DNA of 64,000 nucleotides from Vermamoeba vermiformis. Taxonomy: Eukaryota; Tubulinea; Echinamoebida. A program made the position numbers and the translations under genes. Shown here in pieces: positions 45,711-59,100 of this stretch. Location: NCBI GenBank assembly GCA_045837725.1, contig JBEWZL010000202.1, forward strand, positions 186,001 through 250,000, in the 5' to 3' direction. The number at the start of each line of letters is the position of its first letter. The first letter of the stretch is position 1. The notes under the pieces were generated by a model that did no database searches, was not told the DNA's origin, and worked only from the letters and a program-made list of their open reading frames with translations.

Positions 45711-48700
45711 AATTTTCGCTTGAGTTCAGCGTTTTCGTCTTCAAGATCTTTGACTTTACGTCGCAAGCGTTCAAGATCATCAGTCGTGGTGTTCTCACTC
45801 AGATGATATGATGAGTGCTGCATAGACGTAGTCATATTACGACCGTGTGCCTTCTTAGTATCAGATTTATCTATAATAGTAATATTAGAAATGAACTTTT
45901 GTGCGTTGATCTAGATCCGAATCTACTTACCGGCAAAAGAGTAATAAATCTTAGGCAAGAAAATGATAGCAATCGATGAATATAGACCCCATAGAATAGC
46001 AACAGTTCTATTAAATTACTTGGTTAGTGAAAAAAGTCAAGCGTGGATCCGCTCAAGTTGTCATTACCTAAAAAGGAAATCCAAGTATCTGTCGGGGATG
46101 CGAATGATGTACAACACGAGCAGTACGAGCGCTGCAAAGCACAAGTTATATAGACCGATGAGAATGTACTTGGACTCGTTGTACTCGGTCTTCACATTGC
46201 GACCAATCAAGCCCATGATCAACGTGAACAGAATGATCAGACCCTAATAATAGCATTACTATCATATAATATATGACCATATATATCGACTATAGTACTT
46301 ACGTTGTACGCAATGAGAGTGATTGCAAATGGCATTTCATTTGTTGCATCGCACACGTGGTAGTTGTGGATCGGTCTGAAACGATGAATTTGCATTAGTA
46401 CTTGCTATCATATAGTCTTATATATATATATATATGTACAAGTAACATACCTAGTAACATCAGGCACGACAGTGATGGCCCAAGGAGGATAAATCGCTGA
46501 CCACAAAACCATCACGATCTGTTGTTTGACGCGTTAGTCGACGAGATCCACAAAGACTATACTGCATAATATCGCTTATACTTACAACACTCGCGGAGAT
46601 GATGACAGCCATGATCTTCAAACCAAACTTCCAGTCCAAGACGTAGCTGGGAGGTCGCTTCTTGCCTTGGATCAACCACACTCGGTACATCTTGACAAAG
46701 TAGACACTAGGACACGATAATGTTAATACCGATATTTTTCATATAATAGTATGTTATAGCGCAGTACCTGAAGAGCGTTGTGAAGCCAATCACGAACAAC
46801 CAGTAACGCGTCAAACAGCCCCCGTTGTCGACTTCCAAAGTCCAGAAGAAGACTACATAGTACGTTATTAGTATGATATAATCAATAGTAAGGCAATGAG
46901 TAAATGTATTAAACTTACTAGAGCCGAAGACCAATGAAGTTCCGAACAAGCAAATGGCGCACAAGACGACTGAAGCGGTGGCAATTGGCGGTCGTTTTCT
47001 CCACACGCACATCATAATGATCTGTAGTATAATACATTAATTACAAGAACGAAGCTCGCACGTAGTTAACAACGAGAAAGAATTGGTCAGATCTGACACT
47101 TTGACACGTGTCACAAGATGTCATTGCCAAACTACATTGACTGATTGTAATAATATGGTACTTACTAAGGTCCAGCAGACAAGGAAACCAACGCCAGCGA
47201 CAACAATCAAACCAAGCTCAGCACCTTGAGCGTACCATTGGAAGTTTTCAACGCGCTCGTTCCAAGTGGGCATCGGATACACCACTAAAAACACGACATT
47301 AGCACTATAGTATATTAATATAAACTATATTTCGTACCATCGACTGCTTGTGAGGCCAATGGCGTTACAACTTGCACGGTGTTGTTGACGTCAAACTGCG
47401 TCGTGACACCCAAATACGAGGCCAATTGACCAGTTGCAAATTGCAACAGACCGTAGAAACTAACGTCATTGACCTGAGACCGACAGTTAGATTACGTATA
47501 TACCATATGAGTCCTATAATATTATATAGTAGTGTTAGACGTACTCGTGACAAGTGCTCGTTCACATCATCAAGATTTAACGTGCCCGCGCGTTCGAAAG
47601 CTAATTGCAAAGCCATTCCTCCTGCGTACTGCGCTGCTGCTTGATAACTAAACGAAAATAAACTTAATAAAATTATTCCATAATTAAATTATGTTTTTTT
47701 CTTCTGGGATCAGATCCACGATTGCTAATTAATAAATTAATTTAGTCTTATTACCTTGGTTCGACGCCAAATTCTTTTACGAATGCCTCGTAAAATAATT
47801 GAGGGCTCTGCTCGGAATCAGTGCTCGGGAAATGTTGAACTGAAAGCTCGCCAGTCTCAGAATAAAATCGACCAGTAAGTTGTCTGTTCCATTGGACAGG
47901 ACCCATAACGTATCTACATAAATGTTAGTATTAGGTATGAAAATTAATTAGGAAATTAGTTACCTTCCATCGTCGCCAAGGGCAGAAACGTATTGACTGG
48001 GCGTAGCTAAAAATAGATCGCGGTTAGAAAGCGTTTAATTGCGCCGGAATTATTGTAGATCTATATTTAAAAATTACTACGTACCGACACAAATTGAAAC
48101 AACGAAGGCTTTCGCTGAAAAGTTGAGCTCTTTGCACTGACGGATGAATTCTTGGCAACCGACGTCGTAGACTGCGGCAAGCACAAAATCTAAATATGAT
48201 ATTACTCCGTTAGTGCGTCGTTAAATTTACCTGCTGAATATAAATAGATTCATCAAAGTTATGAAATTGAATGGATTTGGGATCGAAGTAAAGTATAACC
48301 ACGTAATCAATATAAAATGGGACCGTATCAATATATGCCGATCTATTGTCATGATAACATACCAGGATTCTTATCTTTGAGGTCCAAGACTACGTTTCTA
48401 ATGTTTTGACGAACGGTATCGTCCAACAAGCCGATCCTCGGGATCGAAGTATTATAAACAATTGAAATAGCATTATCTGTAGCTGCGTTTAGCCCTCCGG
48501 AATGGAAGAACCTAATTTCATGATTATTAATACGCTTTTAAAGTGGATGCCAATATTACAATATTTTTTTGTACACGAATCACAATCAGTTCAATTTAAA
48601 TAACCCCAATATTATAAATCGATTATAATGATACTTACACTGTCGCTCCAGAGTCTTCAAAGAACGCTCCGACGGATCCAGCGCCCTTGATCTTCATCAA

Positions 48701-49508
48701 TTGGACAGCAGGAGGAAAGAACGCAGTGGATCCCGACAGCATGCCGTATAAATATCGAAATCTGCGTCCTTGAGTCGTTGTGCACGGGTACAACATGCTT
48801 TTGTCGCATGCGTAAAGGTTTTCGGTGCTTGCTCCGGCTATTTAACGAATCCAGTAAATTTCAGTTACAGATTCAAGCGTAAATTGGATTCTTTTGTGTA
48901 TAGATATACAAGGTCACGCGCATTATTTAATATGAATATTTTGGTTATTGATCAAGATTTGCAAAACGTATACTGCATGTCGGATTTAATAACATACCTG
49001 CAATTGAAATAATGCCAGCAGGCTCGCTAATATTCGCGGCGTATCCCGTTAGGTCGGAGCTATATGGCGAGAATATGGCATGAATAGTGCCGTAAGTTCC
49101 GTTGACAATCGCTCGGATGGCAGCTTTAGTGTTATTTTGCAACGCCGAATCTGTCGTGCCGCCACAATCCACTAAATATAAACGTCATTAATATACCATT
49201 ACGCTAATTAAATCGAAATTACGCTCGATCTGGTTTGGAATATCGTATAATTTAATAAACGGTTTTTATTGGATCGGAGCGACTTACTCTGAATGATTTC
49301 AACTGGATATTTGACGCCATTAATATTAAATCCACCACGCGCATTAACATTTTTTTGCCATAACAACGTTGCATTAAGCACTGAATTAGCAAGCGAGCTG
49401 TATTTTCCGGTCAATGGTTGCGGGACTGCAATCCGGATGTTGTCGCTGCAAACGAGGCCGCAGAGTAGCCCTAATACTACTACTATTAACACCTTTATGG
49501 CGCTCATA
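45711..49508 (-). CDS. GABA-B-like class C G-protein-coupled receptor
   Basis: Start at 49508 with a signal peptide (MSAIKVLIVVVLGLLCGLVC). Exons to about 47.3 kb encode a periplasmic-binding/ANF-type ligand domain (NIRIAVPQPLTGKYSSLANS; NVNARGGFNINGVKYPVEII; AVYDVGCQEFIRQCKELNFS). Then come seven hydrophobic segments (e.g. ELGLIVVAGVGFLVCWTLII; ASVVLCAICLFGTSLVFGS; VKMYRVWLIQGKKRPPS; ITLIAYNGLIILFTLIMGLI), and a cytoplasmic tail ending in a coiled coil (DDLERLRRKVKDLEDENAEL; stop at 45711). This matches GABA-B/GrlX receptors of amoebae, which sense small ligands and signal through G proteins. The terminal coiled coil suggests dimerisation. A very large number of short introns (about 15). No break seen. 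Confidence 0.9.
46413..46438. repeat. TA microsatellite in a receptor intron
   Basis: A short TATATA run of about 20 bases within an intron of the GABA-B-like receptor gene. Confidence 0.6.
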
Positions 49509-49789
49509 TTGCTATGCGTATTTAAACAAGATTCGAAAATAGCTTCAAAAAAGTGATGACGAGCTGTCAATGATGTAACCTTTTTTTAATCGCCCAGTCC
49601 CATTCGATCCTCGAACGGTCACATATGTCAAAAACAATAGGACTAGTTGCAAACGATCAGATCTGTCGTCAACAAGGTAAATCCGGTTGAAAAATTGCAT
49701 TCGAAAGCCCGCGTTCGGAAATTTAGTTCTAAATCACTCTTATCGCACAATTATAGTGAATACCACGTATAAGTTAATTTGTGCGCGTA

Positions 49790-50666
49790 ATGAGCGTTAT
49801 ACAAATGTTTTTATATGTTGTTTTGGTGCTATTAGTTGTCCTCGTCATAGATTTGGCGTTGATGCGCAACAGAATATTTAAAAATGGTAGTTATATCGTG
49901 CCAACAGCAGAGGATATTGAAGTAAGGATTAAACAGTTCACAAATAAAACGAGAACGAGAGAGGATGTAGCAAAAAGATTTCTGAAGGTAAAAACGCTTA
50001 GATTTGCAACCAAAAATTAAAAGAAGTGTTAATAATAATATATGTTGCTTATAGGTTCGAAAATATAATGTTTCAGAAGCAACAAAACTCTATGAAGCGA
50101 TTTCAAAATTAGAGCCAGGAGATCTGCTCTTAGAAAATCCGATTCAATGTTCAAACTTACAAGGCGGCACTCACTTTATAACTAGACTGCGTAGTCTGCA
50201 AGCCAGAGTATTCTCCGTTGTTACACAAAGCCCCATCCAACACGTCATCTCTTACGTCGGCAATGAGCAGGTCATTCATACTCGTAATGGTAGAGTCCGC
50301 GTAGATAATATTATAGACGACTTTCCTATATATTTTTTGGAGAGTTGTAGCGTTCTGAAAGCCAACAAAAATGAGATCGAATCTGCAACCCAAAAAAAAT
50401 GGAAAACTGAGCTCTGGCCAACAATCGAGTCCTCCTTACGCAAATATACGACCAATGGCACGACGGATACTATTGGAATAATGTTAACTCCGCTGAAAAG
50501 ATGGTTTTGGAACACGCCAGATTCGAGCAACGAAAAAGCCTTTACTTGTACCTCGTTAGTTATCGAAGCATGGCGCAGAGCAGGTATTGAATTGTTTTCT
50601 ACAATGGGTCCTAGCTGCACATATCCCTCCGACTTCATTTCCTTGCCGTACTTCACCCAAATCTAG
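49790..50666 (+). CDS. Membrane-anchored permuted papain-like (YiiX/YaeF) hydrolase
   Basis: Two exons: 49790-49987 and 50055-50666. An N-terminal membrane anchor (MFLYVVLVLLVVLVIDLALM) is followed by a domain with the order expected for permuted NlpC/P60-like proteins: LEPGDLLLENP, then the His strand IQHVISYVGNEQVIHT, and the Cys helix FTCTSLVIEAWRRAGI. In this superfamily the His precedes the Cys, the reverse of ordinary papains. Members act as cysteine peptidases, amidases or acyl-transfer enzymes on lipid or peptidoglycan-type substrates. Eukaryotic roles are mostly unknown, so the reaction here is inferred only as thiol hydrolase/acyltransferase. Start 49790 is the first ATG. It is divergent from the receptor gene (about 280 bases). 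Confidence 0.7.
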
Positions 50667-50886
50667 CCGTTATGTACAAATCTACTTGTAAGTATGTAAA
50701 TTTCTTTGTTAACACTATTATTTCCTCAATCTACTTTACACCCTTTCATTGTACAATGTACTAGTGCGTCTTCATCTAAAAATAATCCTCCAATCAAATT
50801 TCAACAAGAATTTTTTCAGCGAATGCGGCAACTTACGTCGTGTTAGGTATGTCACCGCACCAAATGGAAGACAATAATATGTAGAT

Positions 50887-53800
50887 ATGTATAAACTCAA
50901 TATTCAAGTTTGCGGCAGCGAGCATTTTGAGTTTTCGAGCTCATCCGTAGTCAAAGTGCTGCTGACGAAGAAAGAGAAAGAAAATTGGAAAATCAAACCT
51001 ATATTGGATCGACGCACGAAAAAGCTACAATGGAAAGATGGCTTTCAAATGTAAGTAACCAAGACAAGATTACTTTTTTCAAATAATTCTTGATTTTATC
51101 TCGATTTAAAATAATACCGTCAATAATGACAAATTAAGCTTCTTACCATTAACGACTAATTTATTTATTCAGCAAATGCTCGCCAAGGGACGAGCTTTCT
51201 GTCAGCGTCACGGATGGCAAAAAATTCATGTAAGTCAGCAAATACAGCGTTTTTACAAGCCTTAATAATATTAACAATTATGTTATCTATCAGTGGCCAA
51301 GGTTATGTTAAAATTGGCTTGATTGCTAACGGCGAACAGGTTAAAATCCCTTTAATGCCAAAATCACTACGAGCACATCTTCGTAAGTTAGTTTTCTATC
51401 AATATTTTATATTAAAGTACTTATTATATAATACCATCCGTAGCGACGTTAATTTTGTTGATTACATTTGAACTTCCAACACGTGACCGAAGTGCTACTT
51501 TGCCGACATTACGGACCGAGACCAAAGCCGATGAACGCGCCGAACTTACGCGCTCTCGAACACCCGAGGCAAGCCCTATTAAATCCTCGAGTAACAAAAA
51601 GAGCATGATTATTGATGACGTGCAAAATGACGACGAACACGATGACTCGGAGAGTGACAGCGATTCTAACAGCGAGGAAGATAATAGAGAAAACTTGTTA
51701 AAACCCAAATTTGAAGATAATAGCGATACTAATAATATGACTGTCGAGGAGGATAATAGAGAGCCAAACGAAATTATTGACACGGGATCCGCTGCTTTTG
51801 AGACAGATCCAGAAACGGTTCAAAAAGAAAGAATAGACTTTAAGACCAATAATAATACTACCGATGCCGAGCACACTCTGAAACTATCGAGTGATTGGTT
51901 AATTTCAGAAGAGAAACTCACCGCCGTTCGTGAAGTTTTGATGTCATCGGATCATTCGCACGACAGTTTGAAAAGTTCATTGGAAGCAGCTGGACATCAC
52001 GTAACGGCACGTGACTTGATATACTATGATTTAAACTAATTATAGTAAATCTAACATGAGCTCTTGTAGAACCACACCGACCCTCTAAAAATAGCGCAGC
52101 TGATCCTCGAAAAACATAGCGAAGTTATTAAAGCATCGGGAGATGACGTTCATGTAAGCAGTATATTCAATACTACTTAATTACGGCATTTATTATTGCG
52201 GCCTAGTGATCAGGCCGACATTATGTTTGACTACTATTAATAATTTTTTGATGATAGGTTTATTACTCGCAATATTCAGGCCTCGTAGTGTACTTGGCCT
52301 TGGACATGACAAAATTGCCCGATGAATACGCGTCAGGATGTGGCATTACTAAATCAAAAAAACTCGTCGCTAAGATCAGTTTTCCTACTGGCGAATACAT
52401 GAGCGACGTAAGAATTCAATTCGCAAGCTAAAAGTATACCATATACTGCGTACTAAAAATAGCAATACAGGTTCCATCACGTGACGCTCACACGCTTGAA
52501 ATTCGATGCAGCGGTTCAACAAATTTTAAAACCGACAAACCGTCTGAATGGACCGTATTCGGACTGTGGTGGACATTAGAGCGAAGAATTACTAAAATTT
52601 TACGGGAAATTTATCCGAGCATTCAGCGGCATTATAAGAAACTTTATGCGAAGGTTAACGCGATGTTGGTGTCGACGACTGACAAGGTCAAAGAACTGAT
52701 TGACATGCTCGAATTGACTCCTCTGCATGTTGGGCTCGTAGAACTTGCTTTGCAGAAATCAAATAATGATGAAGTAAGGCCACATATTCAATAGTGTAGC
52801 AAATGCAAAATGGATCCGGATCTGATTTTTTATTTAGAAAGAAGCTATTAGATTGCTATTAGATGAAGCTTCACGGCATCAGCTCGAATCAGAAGTGCAT
52901 GTTGATGTACTACACGACAAACATTTGAAAAGTAAGTGTAGTAGAGCGGATGTGGCAGTTGAATAACCGAATTTTCTCTTTAGAAAGCAATTTGCTAAAG
53001 AAAATACAAAGGCTGATCCTCAAAGGAATATTTCACAGCGGCAGATATTGTCCTATTTGCGACGCACCTCGGACTTTAAATTACGCCGTAAGTTCAATTC
53101 AATTTTCAATTCTTTAATTAAATTAAGTATACTAACGTCGTTATACTATAGAAGCCTAATGTGTGTCGTAAAAATATGTGCCGTACAATGTTCAATCATT
53201 TAGGTCTCGGTGCAATTTTAGAAACAGAAATTTTACATTCGTCGCGAGTACTCGACTTTTTGATATCGATTACCTACGCAGCAGTGGAGAGCAAGATGCT
53301 AAGTATGCAATAATGATTATAGCCGACGGGTATGCTATACTGATACTAAATCGATCTTATTTTAATAGGGCCATTCCCTTCTGAAGTGCGCGCAATTGAT
53401 AGTGACGGAAAGAAAATTCGATTTCACAAAAGAAAGCCAGAAGAGATAGTACGTATCAAATTCAAATTATAATATGATTGAATACTAATATGTGATTATA
53501 GAAGCAAGTTTTGGATCAAGTTCCACCAATGACTGTGTTACAAAATTGGGTCAAAGAAGGTCGATTGAAAAAAGAATTGGATGCGATTCATCCGCTGACT
53601 TACTTATTGCTCCGGTGGATTATGAACTGCAGTCAAGCACATATTTATGAAAAACAATATGCTGAGGATGACCACATCAATAGCAAAATCGAAGTTAAGA
53701 TCGAACAAACCGAATCCAAACCGATGACTGACGAAGAAATCTACGCGGCGCAATACGCGAACAATGTACCCGTATATAATGCTACTAACAAAATTCAAAT

Positions 53801-54816
53801 ATTCGGCATTCACTGCACACCGCCAAGAAAGGTACACACATTTGACGAATGGTTGAAAAAATTAATTTTTAGTTCATGAATGGTGCTATTTTTGGACGCA
53901 ATCTAATCGGCTATTTTTGTGTAGGAACGATTGTTTCAGATGTACAAAAAGTCTAGCTCTGGGTAAGTGTCATTTAAAAGCTATGTAAAGTTAATGCAAG
54001 ATCTGACCTTCGCCGGATCTCAGAACTTTCTTCGCGTACCATGGAAGTCGATTAGGCAACTGGCATAGTATAATACGCAATGGATTGAAAAACATGAGTA
54101 CGTTATTATGAATCATTTAGAGGTTTTTTTATTGGATCTAATTTATCGGCCGATACTTTAGGTTACACATTAAATGCTGTCAACGGAGCTAGTTATGGGC
54201 CGGGCATATACCTCGCCACTGAGCCTAATACCTCACTAGGATATGCTACAAATCATACGGCTATCAAAACTGTAAGTACAAGCTACGTCCGCAATCGGCC
54301 GCAACAAATTGACCTTTGATCGATTAATGCTAGTGGCCTAATACTATGTACGGAACGAATACGGCTCTGTGGAAAATCGTAGCAGTATGCGAGATTGTTC
54401 AGCCAAAAGGAAATCTATCATTCGTAAGAAACAAACGGATGTGGATCCGAAATTTTCCTTAAAAGGGAATCTCTAAATCGCCTGATCTAATACGATTGCT
54501 CGTAGTGTTTAGGTCAGGTCCACAACCCTTTATGTTGGCACAGCCGCTCATCTCCGTTTTATCGTGTTGTAAATAACGATTTGATTGTTACGCGGTACTT
54601 GATCTTCAACTTTTCGCAAGACTTTAGCCATTTTAGACCAGTAGATTGGCAAGTAAGTAACACTACATATGTAAATAGTATAAGAATGCTATTAACAACA
54701 TGTTTAAGCGCGGAGTTGTAAAGCCGATCCAGCCGAGACGTTATCTTTCGGAATGGCTTAAAGACGAAGACAGCGACGAGGAAAAAAGGAGTAATGGTAC
54801 CAACAATAATCAATAG
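50887..54816 (+). CDS. PARP6/PARP8-like mono-ADP-ribosyltransferase
   Basis: A gene of about 15 exons from ATG 50887 (MYKLNIQVCGSEHFEFSSSS). The N-terminus is a C2-like beta region (LSVSVTDGKKFISGQGYVKI), then an acidic disordered stretch (DDEHDDSESDSDSNSEEDNR). The middle has the PARP6/8 Cys cluster (YCPICDAPRTLNY; CRKNMCRTMFNHLGLG) and the family block IHPLTYLLLRWIMNCSQAHI. The catalytic domain shows AYHGSRLGNWHSIIRNGL (His) and NGASYGPGIYLATEP (Tyr). Near VTRYLIFNF no Glu is seen where poly-ADP-ribosylating enzymes have it, so mono-ADP-ribosylation is likely. It ends in a short acidic/Asn tail (DEDSDEEKRSNGTNNNQ). The splice joins I checked keep frame. Nuclear or cytosolic location is not decided by the sequence. 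Confidence 0.85.
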
Positions 54817-54965
54817 ATATTATAATGACTGTAAATAGCTCAATTCGAATTTTTATTGAGGAGATCTCCTCCATAAAATATTTTGTACTGAATTTATGTT
54901 TATTACTATACATTATTTACATCTTTATAGCCTCAAAATTGATAATATATAATTACTATAAATAT

Positions 54966-55647
54966 CTACTGGCCATTGTATTTGTATTCATATAGCTGGA
55001 AGTTAGATCCATCGAGTTTATAATGCTTCAATTTCAAATTTTTCGTTTCTGAGTCTAATTTGCCGTCAATTGTGATAAAAGGCTTGCCATCGATTTCTTC
55101 GAATGATAATATCAATATATCGTTCTTCTTTACTAGCCACTGGCCCGAATAACTTTTGCCTAAAAATAGAAAATTAGAATTTATTGGATCTTCAGGTAAA
55201 CGAAAGATTGTTTGGTCTTTAATGATTCACGTATACTATGTAATAATACGAAAATGAATGGAGAAAGATTTGATTAAGTATATTTTGATTTCTCCGCAGG
55301 TACAAAAGATTATCCGTCCGACAGGATGTGTGCCAACAAAAATTTAAATTTAAAAGATATTCTAGCAAGCGCTAGTGCTTTATAGTCAAAGAACTCAATT
55401 ATAATTGTAAAGACTGTCGGCATCAACTTTAAATTGAAATTGAATCCACGGTTCAAAAGTAAAGATACTAAAAATAATGAATAAAGAAGGCCTATTTACC
55501 ATTTACCGTAGCTGAAACTGAGCAATCTGCGTCAAATTTTAAACTGTAGTCATTCTCCTCGTTCTTGTACGTCCCGTTAAATTTAATGCCGAGCGGATTC
55601 GTTCCAAGCTCTCCTTTTCTCGGCGACGCTGACTCTTTATTGCCCAT
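54966..55647 (-). CDS. Small putatively N-myristoylated protein
   Basis: Two exons from ATG 55647. The start MGNKESASPRKGELG fits an N-myristoylation site (Gly2, Ser6). Exon 1 ends after FDADCSVSATVN at a GTAAAT donor (about 55500). After an intron of about 340 bases, exon 2 (about 55159-54966) reads GKSYSGQWLVKKNDILILSF … KPFITIDGKLDSETKNL and ends YEYKYNGQ. The product is about 110 residues, beta-strand rich, with pairs of strands and turns like a small beta-barrel or lipocalin-like fold. The family is not recognised. A lipid-anchored cytosolic-face protein is the best guess, resting on the N-terminus only. The intron is long for this genome. Confidence 0.55.
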
Positions 55648-56125
55648 TAGTGGCTAGTACTATAACCGCATATTAATAACATGTTTAAAATATCTTTATA
55701 ATGTTGATCTATTTACAGATCGACGCGGAACAATGAAAGAAACACGCGTATTAGATCTGCTTTTACCTACCACCAAAAAATTTTCAGTGACGTGTGGTAC
55801 TCGGATCTGGGACGGTGGAAGAAATAAAAACTAAGCGTGCGTAGAGCTCACAACGTGAGATTAGGGACCATAAATAGAAATTGATTGACAAAAATAGCTT
55901 TGCGCTAAATTAATCACGGGGAACGCCGAGACTCACAAATGCATCGCACTCACTAACTTACCTGTGAAAATAACAAGATAATATTAAATCAATTGTTTGT
56001 TCTCTTCCCGAGCGAATCTGAACCGGATTTCAAATAGGATCGCAAAAAATAAGAATTTAGCCTTCATTTTTATAAATAAATGTTTAATAAATAAAGTGGT
56101 GCTTACTACAATATTAATTTCACTC
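55648..56125. other. Intergenic stretch
   Basis: Nothing certain is seen. A minus-strand ATG at 56067 opens a 27-residue hydrophobic peptide (MKAKFLFFAILFEIRFRF) that stops at 55981. It could be a signal-peptide exon or chance. Confidence 0.35.
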
Positions 56126-59100
56126 TTAAGGCTGCGAGATAGTAGGCACAGTGTTCGGGATCGAGCAGTATCCAGCGGAGTTGGATGCGCAAGTCGCGTT
56201 AATGTTGTAAAATCCTCTCCAAGAATAGACGTTGTATAATCTAGACCCTTGAGACTCCCAGTACTCGGCTGAGCTTCCAGTTTGCCATGGATCGAGCATC
56301 TTGATGTACAGATGCGGTGCTTGGAAGAAATAATACGTGCCATTGCCAGCCATAACTTGCGCTAATGATGCGGCTTGGAGTAAATTCGTCTTTCTTGAAT
56401 AGTCTTTCCAGCTCAATGAAATGTTGAAAGTTGTGCCTGCGGGATAATTCGTCGCGAATAAGACCCATTGGCCAAACGGGACTTGATGCAGACCAACGCG
56501 CATGGTACGAGGTGCGCCCTGGTTGATCCACACGTGCCAACCGACCTTTGACGCGCCTGTCACTTGCGGGGTACGTGTCATTTTGCATGTCTTGTTGACT
56601 TGTGACACGCCAGCAGGAAGATAGAACAAGCTCGTAACACCAGCCTATAATATTAATATTTTAATATCTAGCTTTAAGATAAGAAAAAATTGGGTTTGGA
56701 AGGTGAAATTTGCGAGGAAAACTTACGTCAACATTCGCGACGGACTCGGATCCGTAGGGACCTCCGCCGTCATAGTCGATCCAGCCAGGCACGAGAGGAG
56801 CCAAACTGATGACTTCTCGGCTGCCTTTATCGCAATAATGAGCTTTCCAATCGGGCTGATACACGCACGTGTTGTCGTAGGCCCACCAAGTCGGGTACGA
56901 GCCGATGATTTGCGGCACGCTACGACCGACAGTAGTTCCGTCGTAGTCATAGATACTGAAGTAGCGTGATGAACCCGTATCACGGTAGTAGTTACGCACA
57001 CGCTGGCTGTATGGCACGTTAGTGTACGTGATGTTCTTGACGGCGGCGATGCCTTGAGGCTTGTACACATCGCTGTGAGTCAAAGCAGTGAAGATGATGT
57101 TGTCTTGAGTGGGGTCAAGAGGAGCGTTAGGCACGGGCAAGAAGTTTCTGTACTCGACGTTGGTAATGATTGCCTTGACGTCCGTGTCATAGAACTCGAA
57201 ACCGTTGGACTTGCGACTAGGCGAAGCCAAGTACTGCGTGTTGTTAGTCGTGGCTGCAATGAGGGCTTGATCGAGGTAACTGCTGAAGAGACGGCCAGCC
57301 TTGACACAATCGTGTGACTCGTACTTTGTGACTTGAAGTTTGATGCCCCAGAACATAATGCCAAGATGACAGGCAAAAGTCTTGGTGTTCGTGAAGTTGT
57401 TGAAGGCAACGGGATTACGAGACTGGCGTCCAGTATCATACTTGAGCAATCCAGTGGCTGTGTCAGTCCATAATCGGCCTCCCATGTAGATGCAAGGAAT
57501 GCCCTCGCCGACGTTGGTAAAGCCCGCAGAGTGTGCCGTATTGCCGTCAAACTCGAGTACAGGCCTGAGTTCTGGCACCACGGAGACGTTTGCGCTCAAG
57601 CCAATAGGCTTTGCCAAATTAGGAAAAGCGAAGCCGGCCCAACCACCCGAAGCAGCATTGCCGAAAATACGATTGTAAGCATTGGTGATGTAAAAACCTG
57701 ATGCGGCAACGTCGGCGGGCAAAGTCAAGTTTTCGTTTTGCGTGAAGACGTTGACGCCAGCTTGGCCAGTGATAGCATTAGCGTAGATCGTGTGAATATG
57801 CGAGGCCAAGTTATATGCAATAGTATTGTTCTCTTCAACACCTTCTTCCAAGTAATAGCAGAATCCACGTACATCATACGCGACGTTACGAATGACGCTG
57901 GCTTGGTGCGTGCCGTGAATAGAGACACAACGGAAGAACGAGCGTTGAACGGAACAATCGCGCATGAACGAAGTCGGGGCCTGACCAATCATGTGGAAGT
58001 GGAAAGGATACCGCGCCAAGACGTTAGTTTGACCCATGCGATAGGCACGCACTCCGCTGAACCGGCCTTCACCACGGACCATCACGTGACCACCGAAAGA
58101 TTGGGTTTCAGAGTCGGGTGAGCCTTGAATGGTAATTCTACGCGATAACAAGCCAACTTCAGCTTGGTACTCGGCACCGGCGTAGTGGATGTAGACAAAA
58201 GTTTCGTTGAATTGGATTCTACGGCCAGAGATAGCAGTGATAGTCATAACTTCGTTCTTCTTAGTCTCTTCGTCACGGAGGTCAGTTGAAGTAACAACGA
58301 CTTGTTGGCCCACGTGCCAGTTAACGTTGTCTTGGATCCAAATCTGGTTGTCGCCGGGCCAAGCAGTTGCGGCCAAACGAGTCCAAGTATAGTGATATTG
58401 CTTGCCGTGAATATCGATCTTGCCAGGGACACCAATACCCTTGCTGCCCATGAACGGACCAATGGTGTCGGATGTGCTCTTCGATCCGTACAAAGTAATC
58501 GTGATCTCGGAATAGAGACGGCAGTTCTGCGAGCCAATGCGCAAATGACCTTGCACGAGCATAGCCTTGATGTTCAAGTTGATAGGAGCGTCGTTGAAGA
58601 TCAACTCGCTGCCAGCAGGAACGATGATCTTCTCATAGACAGCCGTTGAAAGTGAGCAAGAAGTGATCAAGACCTTCGAATTGGCAGGAATCGTAATGAC
58701 GGAACTCGGTGAGGGAACAACACCACCCCACGTCGCGTTATCGTGCCACAACTTGAGACCAGCTTGCAAATGCGGGCACTCAGTTCTGTTGTTCAGATCC
58801 AACGTGGTCGAGGGCTTGCGAAGCGTGACAAACTCGGCGTTCTTAGAAATCAAAGTAGGCGTTGTAATGGGCGTTGGCAAGACGTCAATGCGGAGCTTGC
58901 GGAATTGCAGCAAAATTGCACGACCGAACGAAGCTGTTGTTCGGAAGTAGGCGGCAAGAGGCACGTTAGGAGCCAAGTTTCCCTTTGACGAGACGGTTCC
59001 TTCGAACTTGACCCAAGTCGTGGACCAATTGGTGAAGTTAGCTGCTGAAGGCTGATAGTCATATGTATAGGTCGAGTTGGTGCCGGCACTAGGAGGAATA

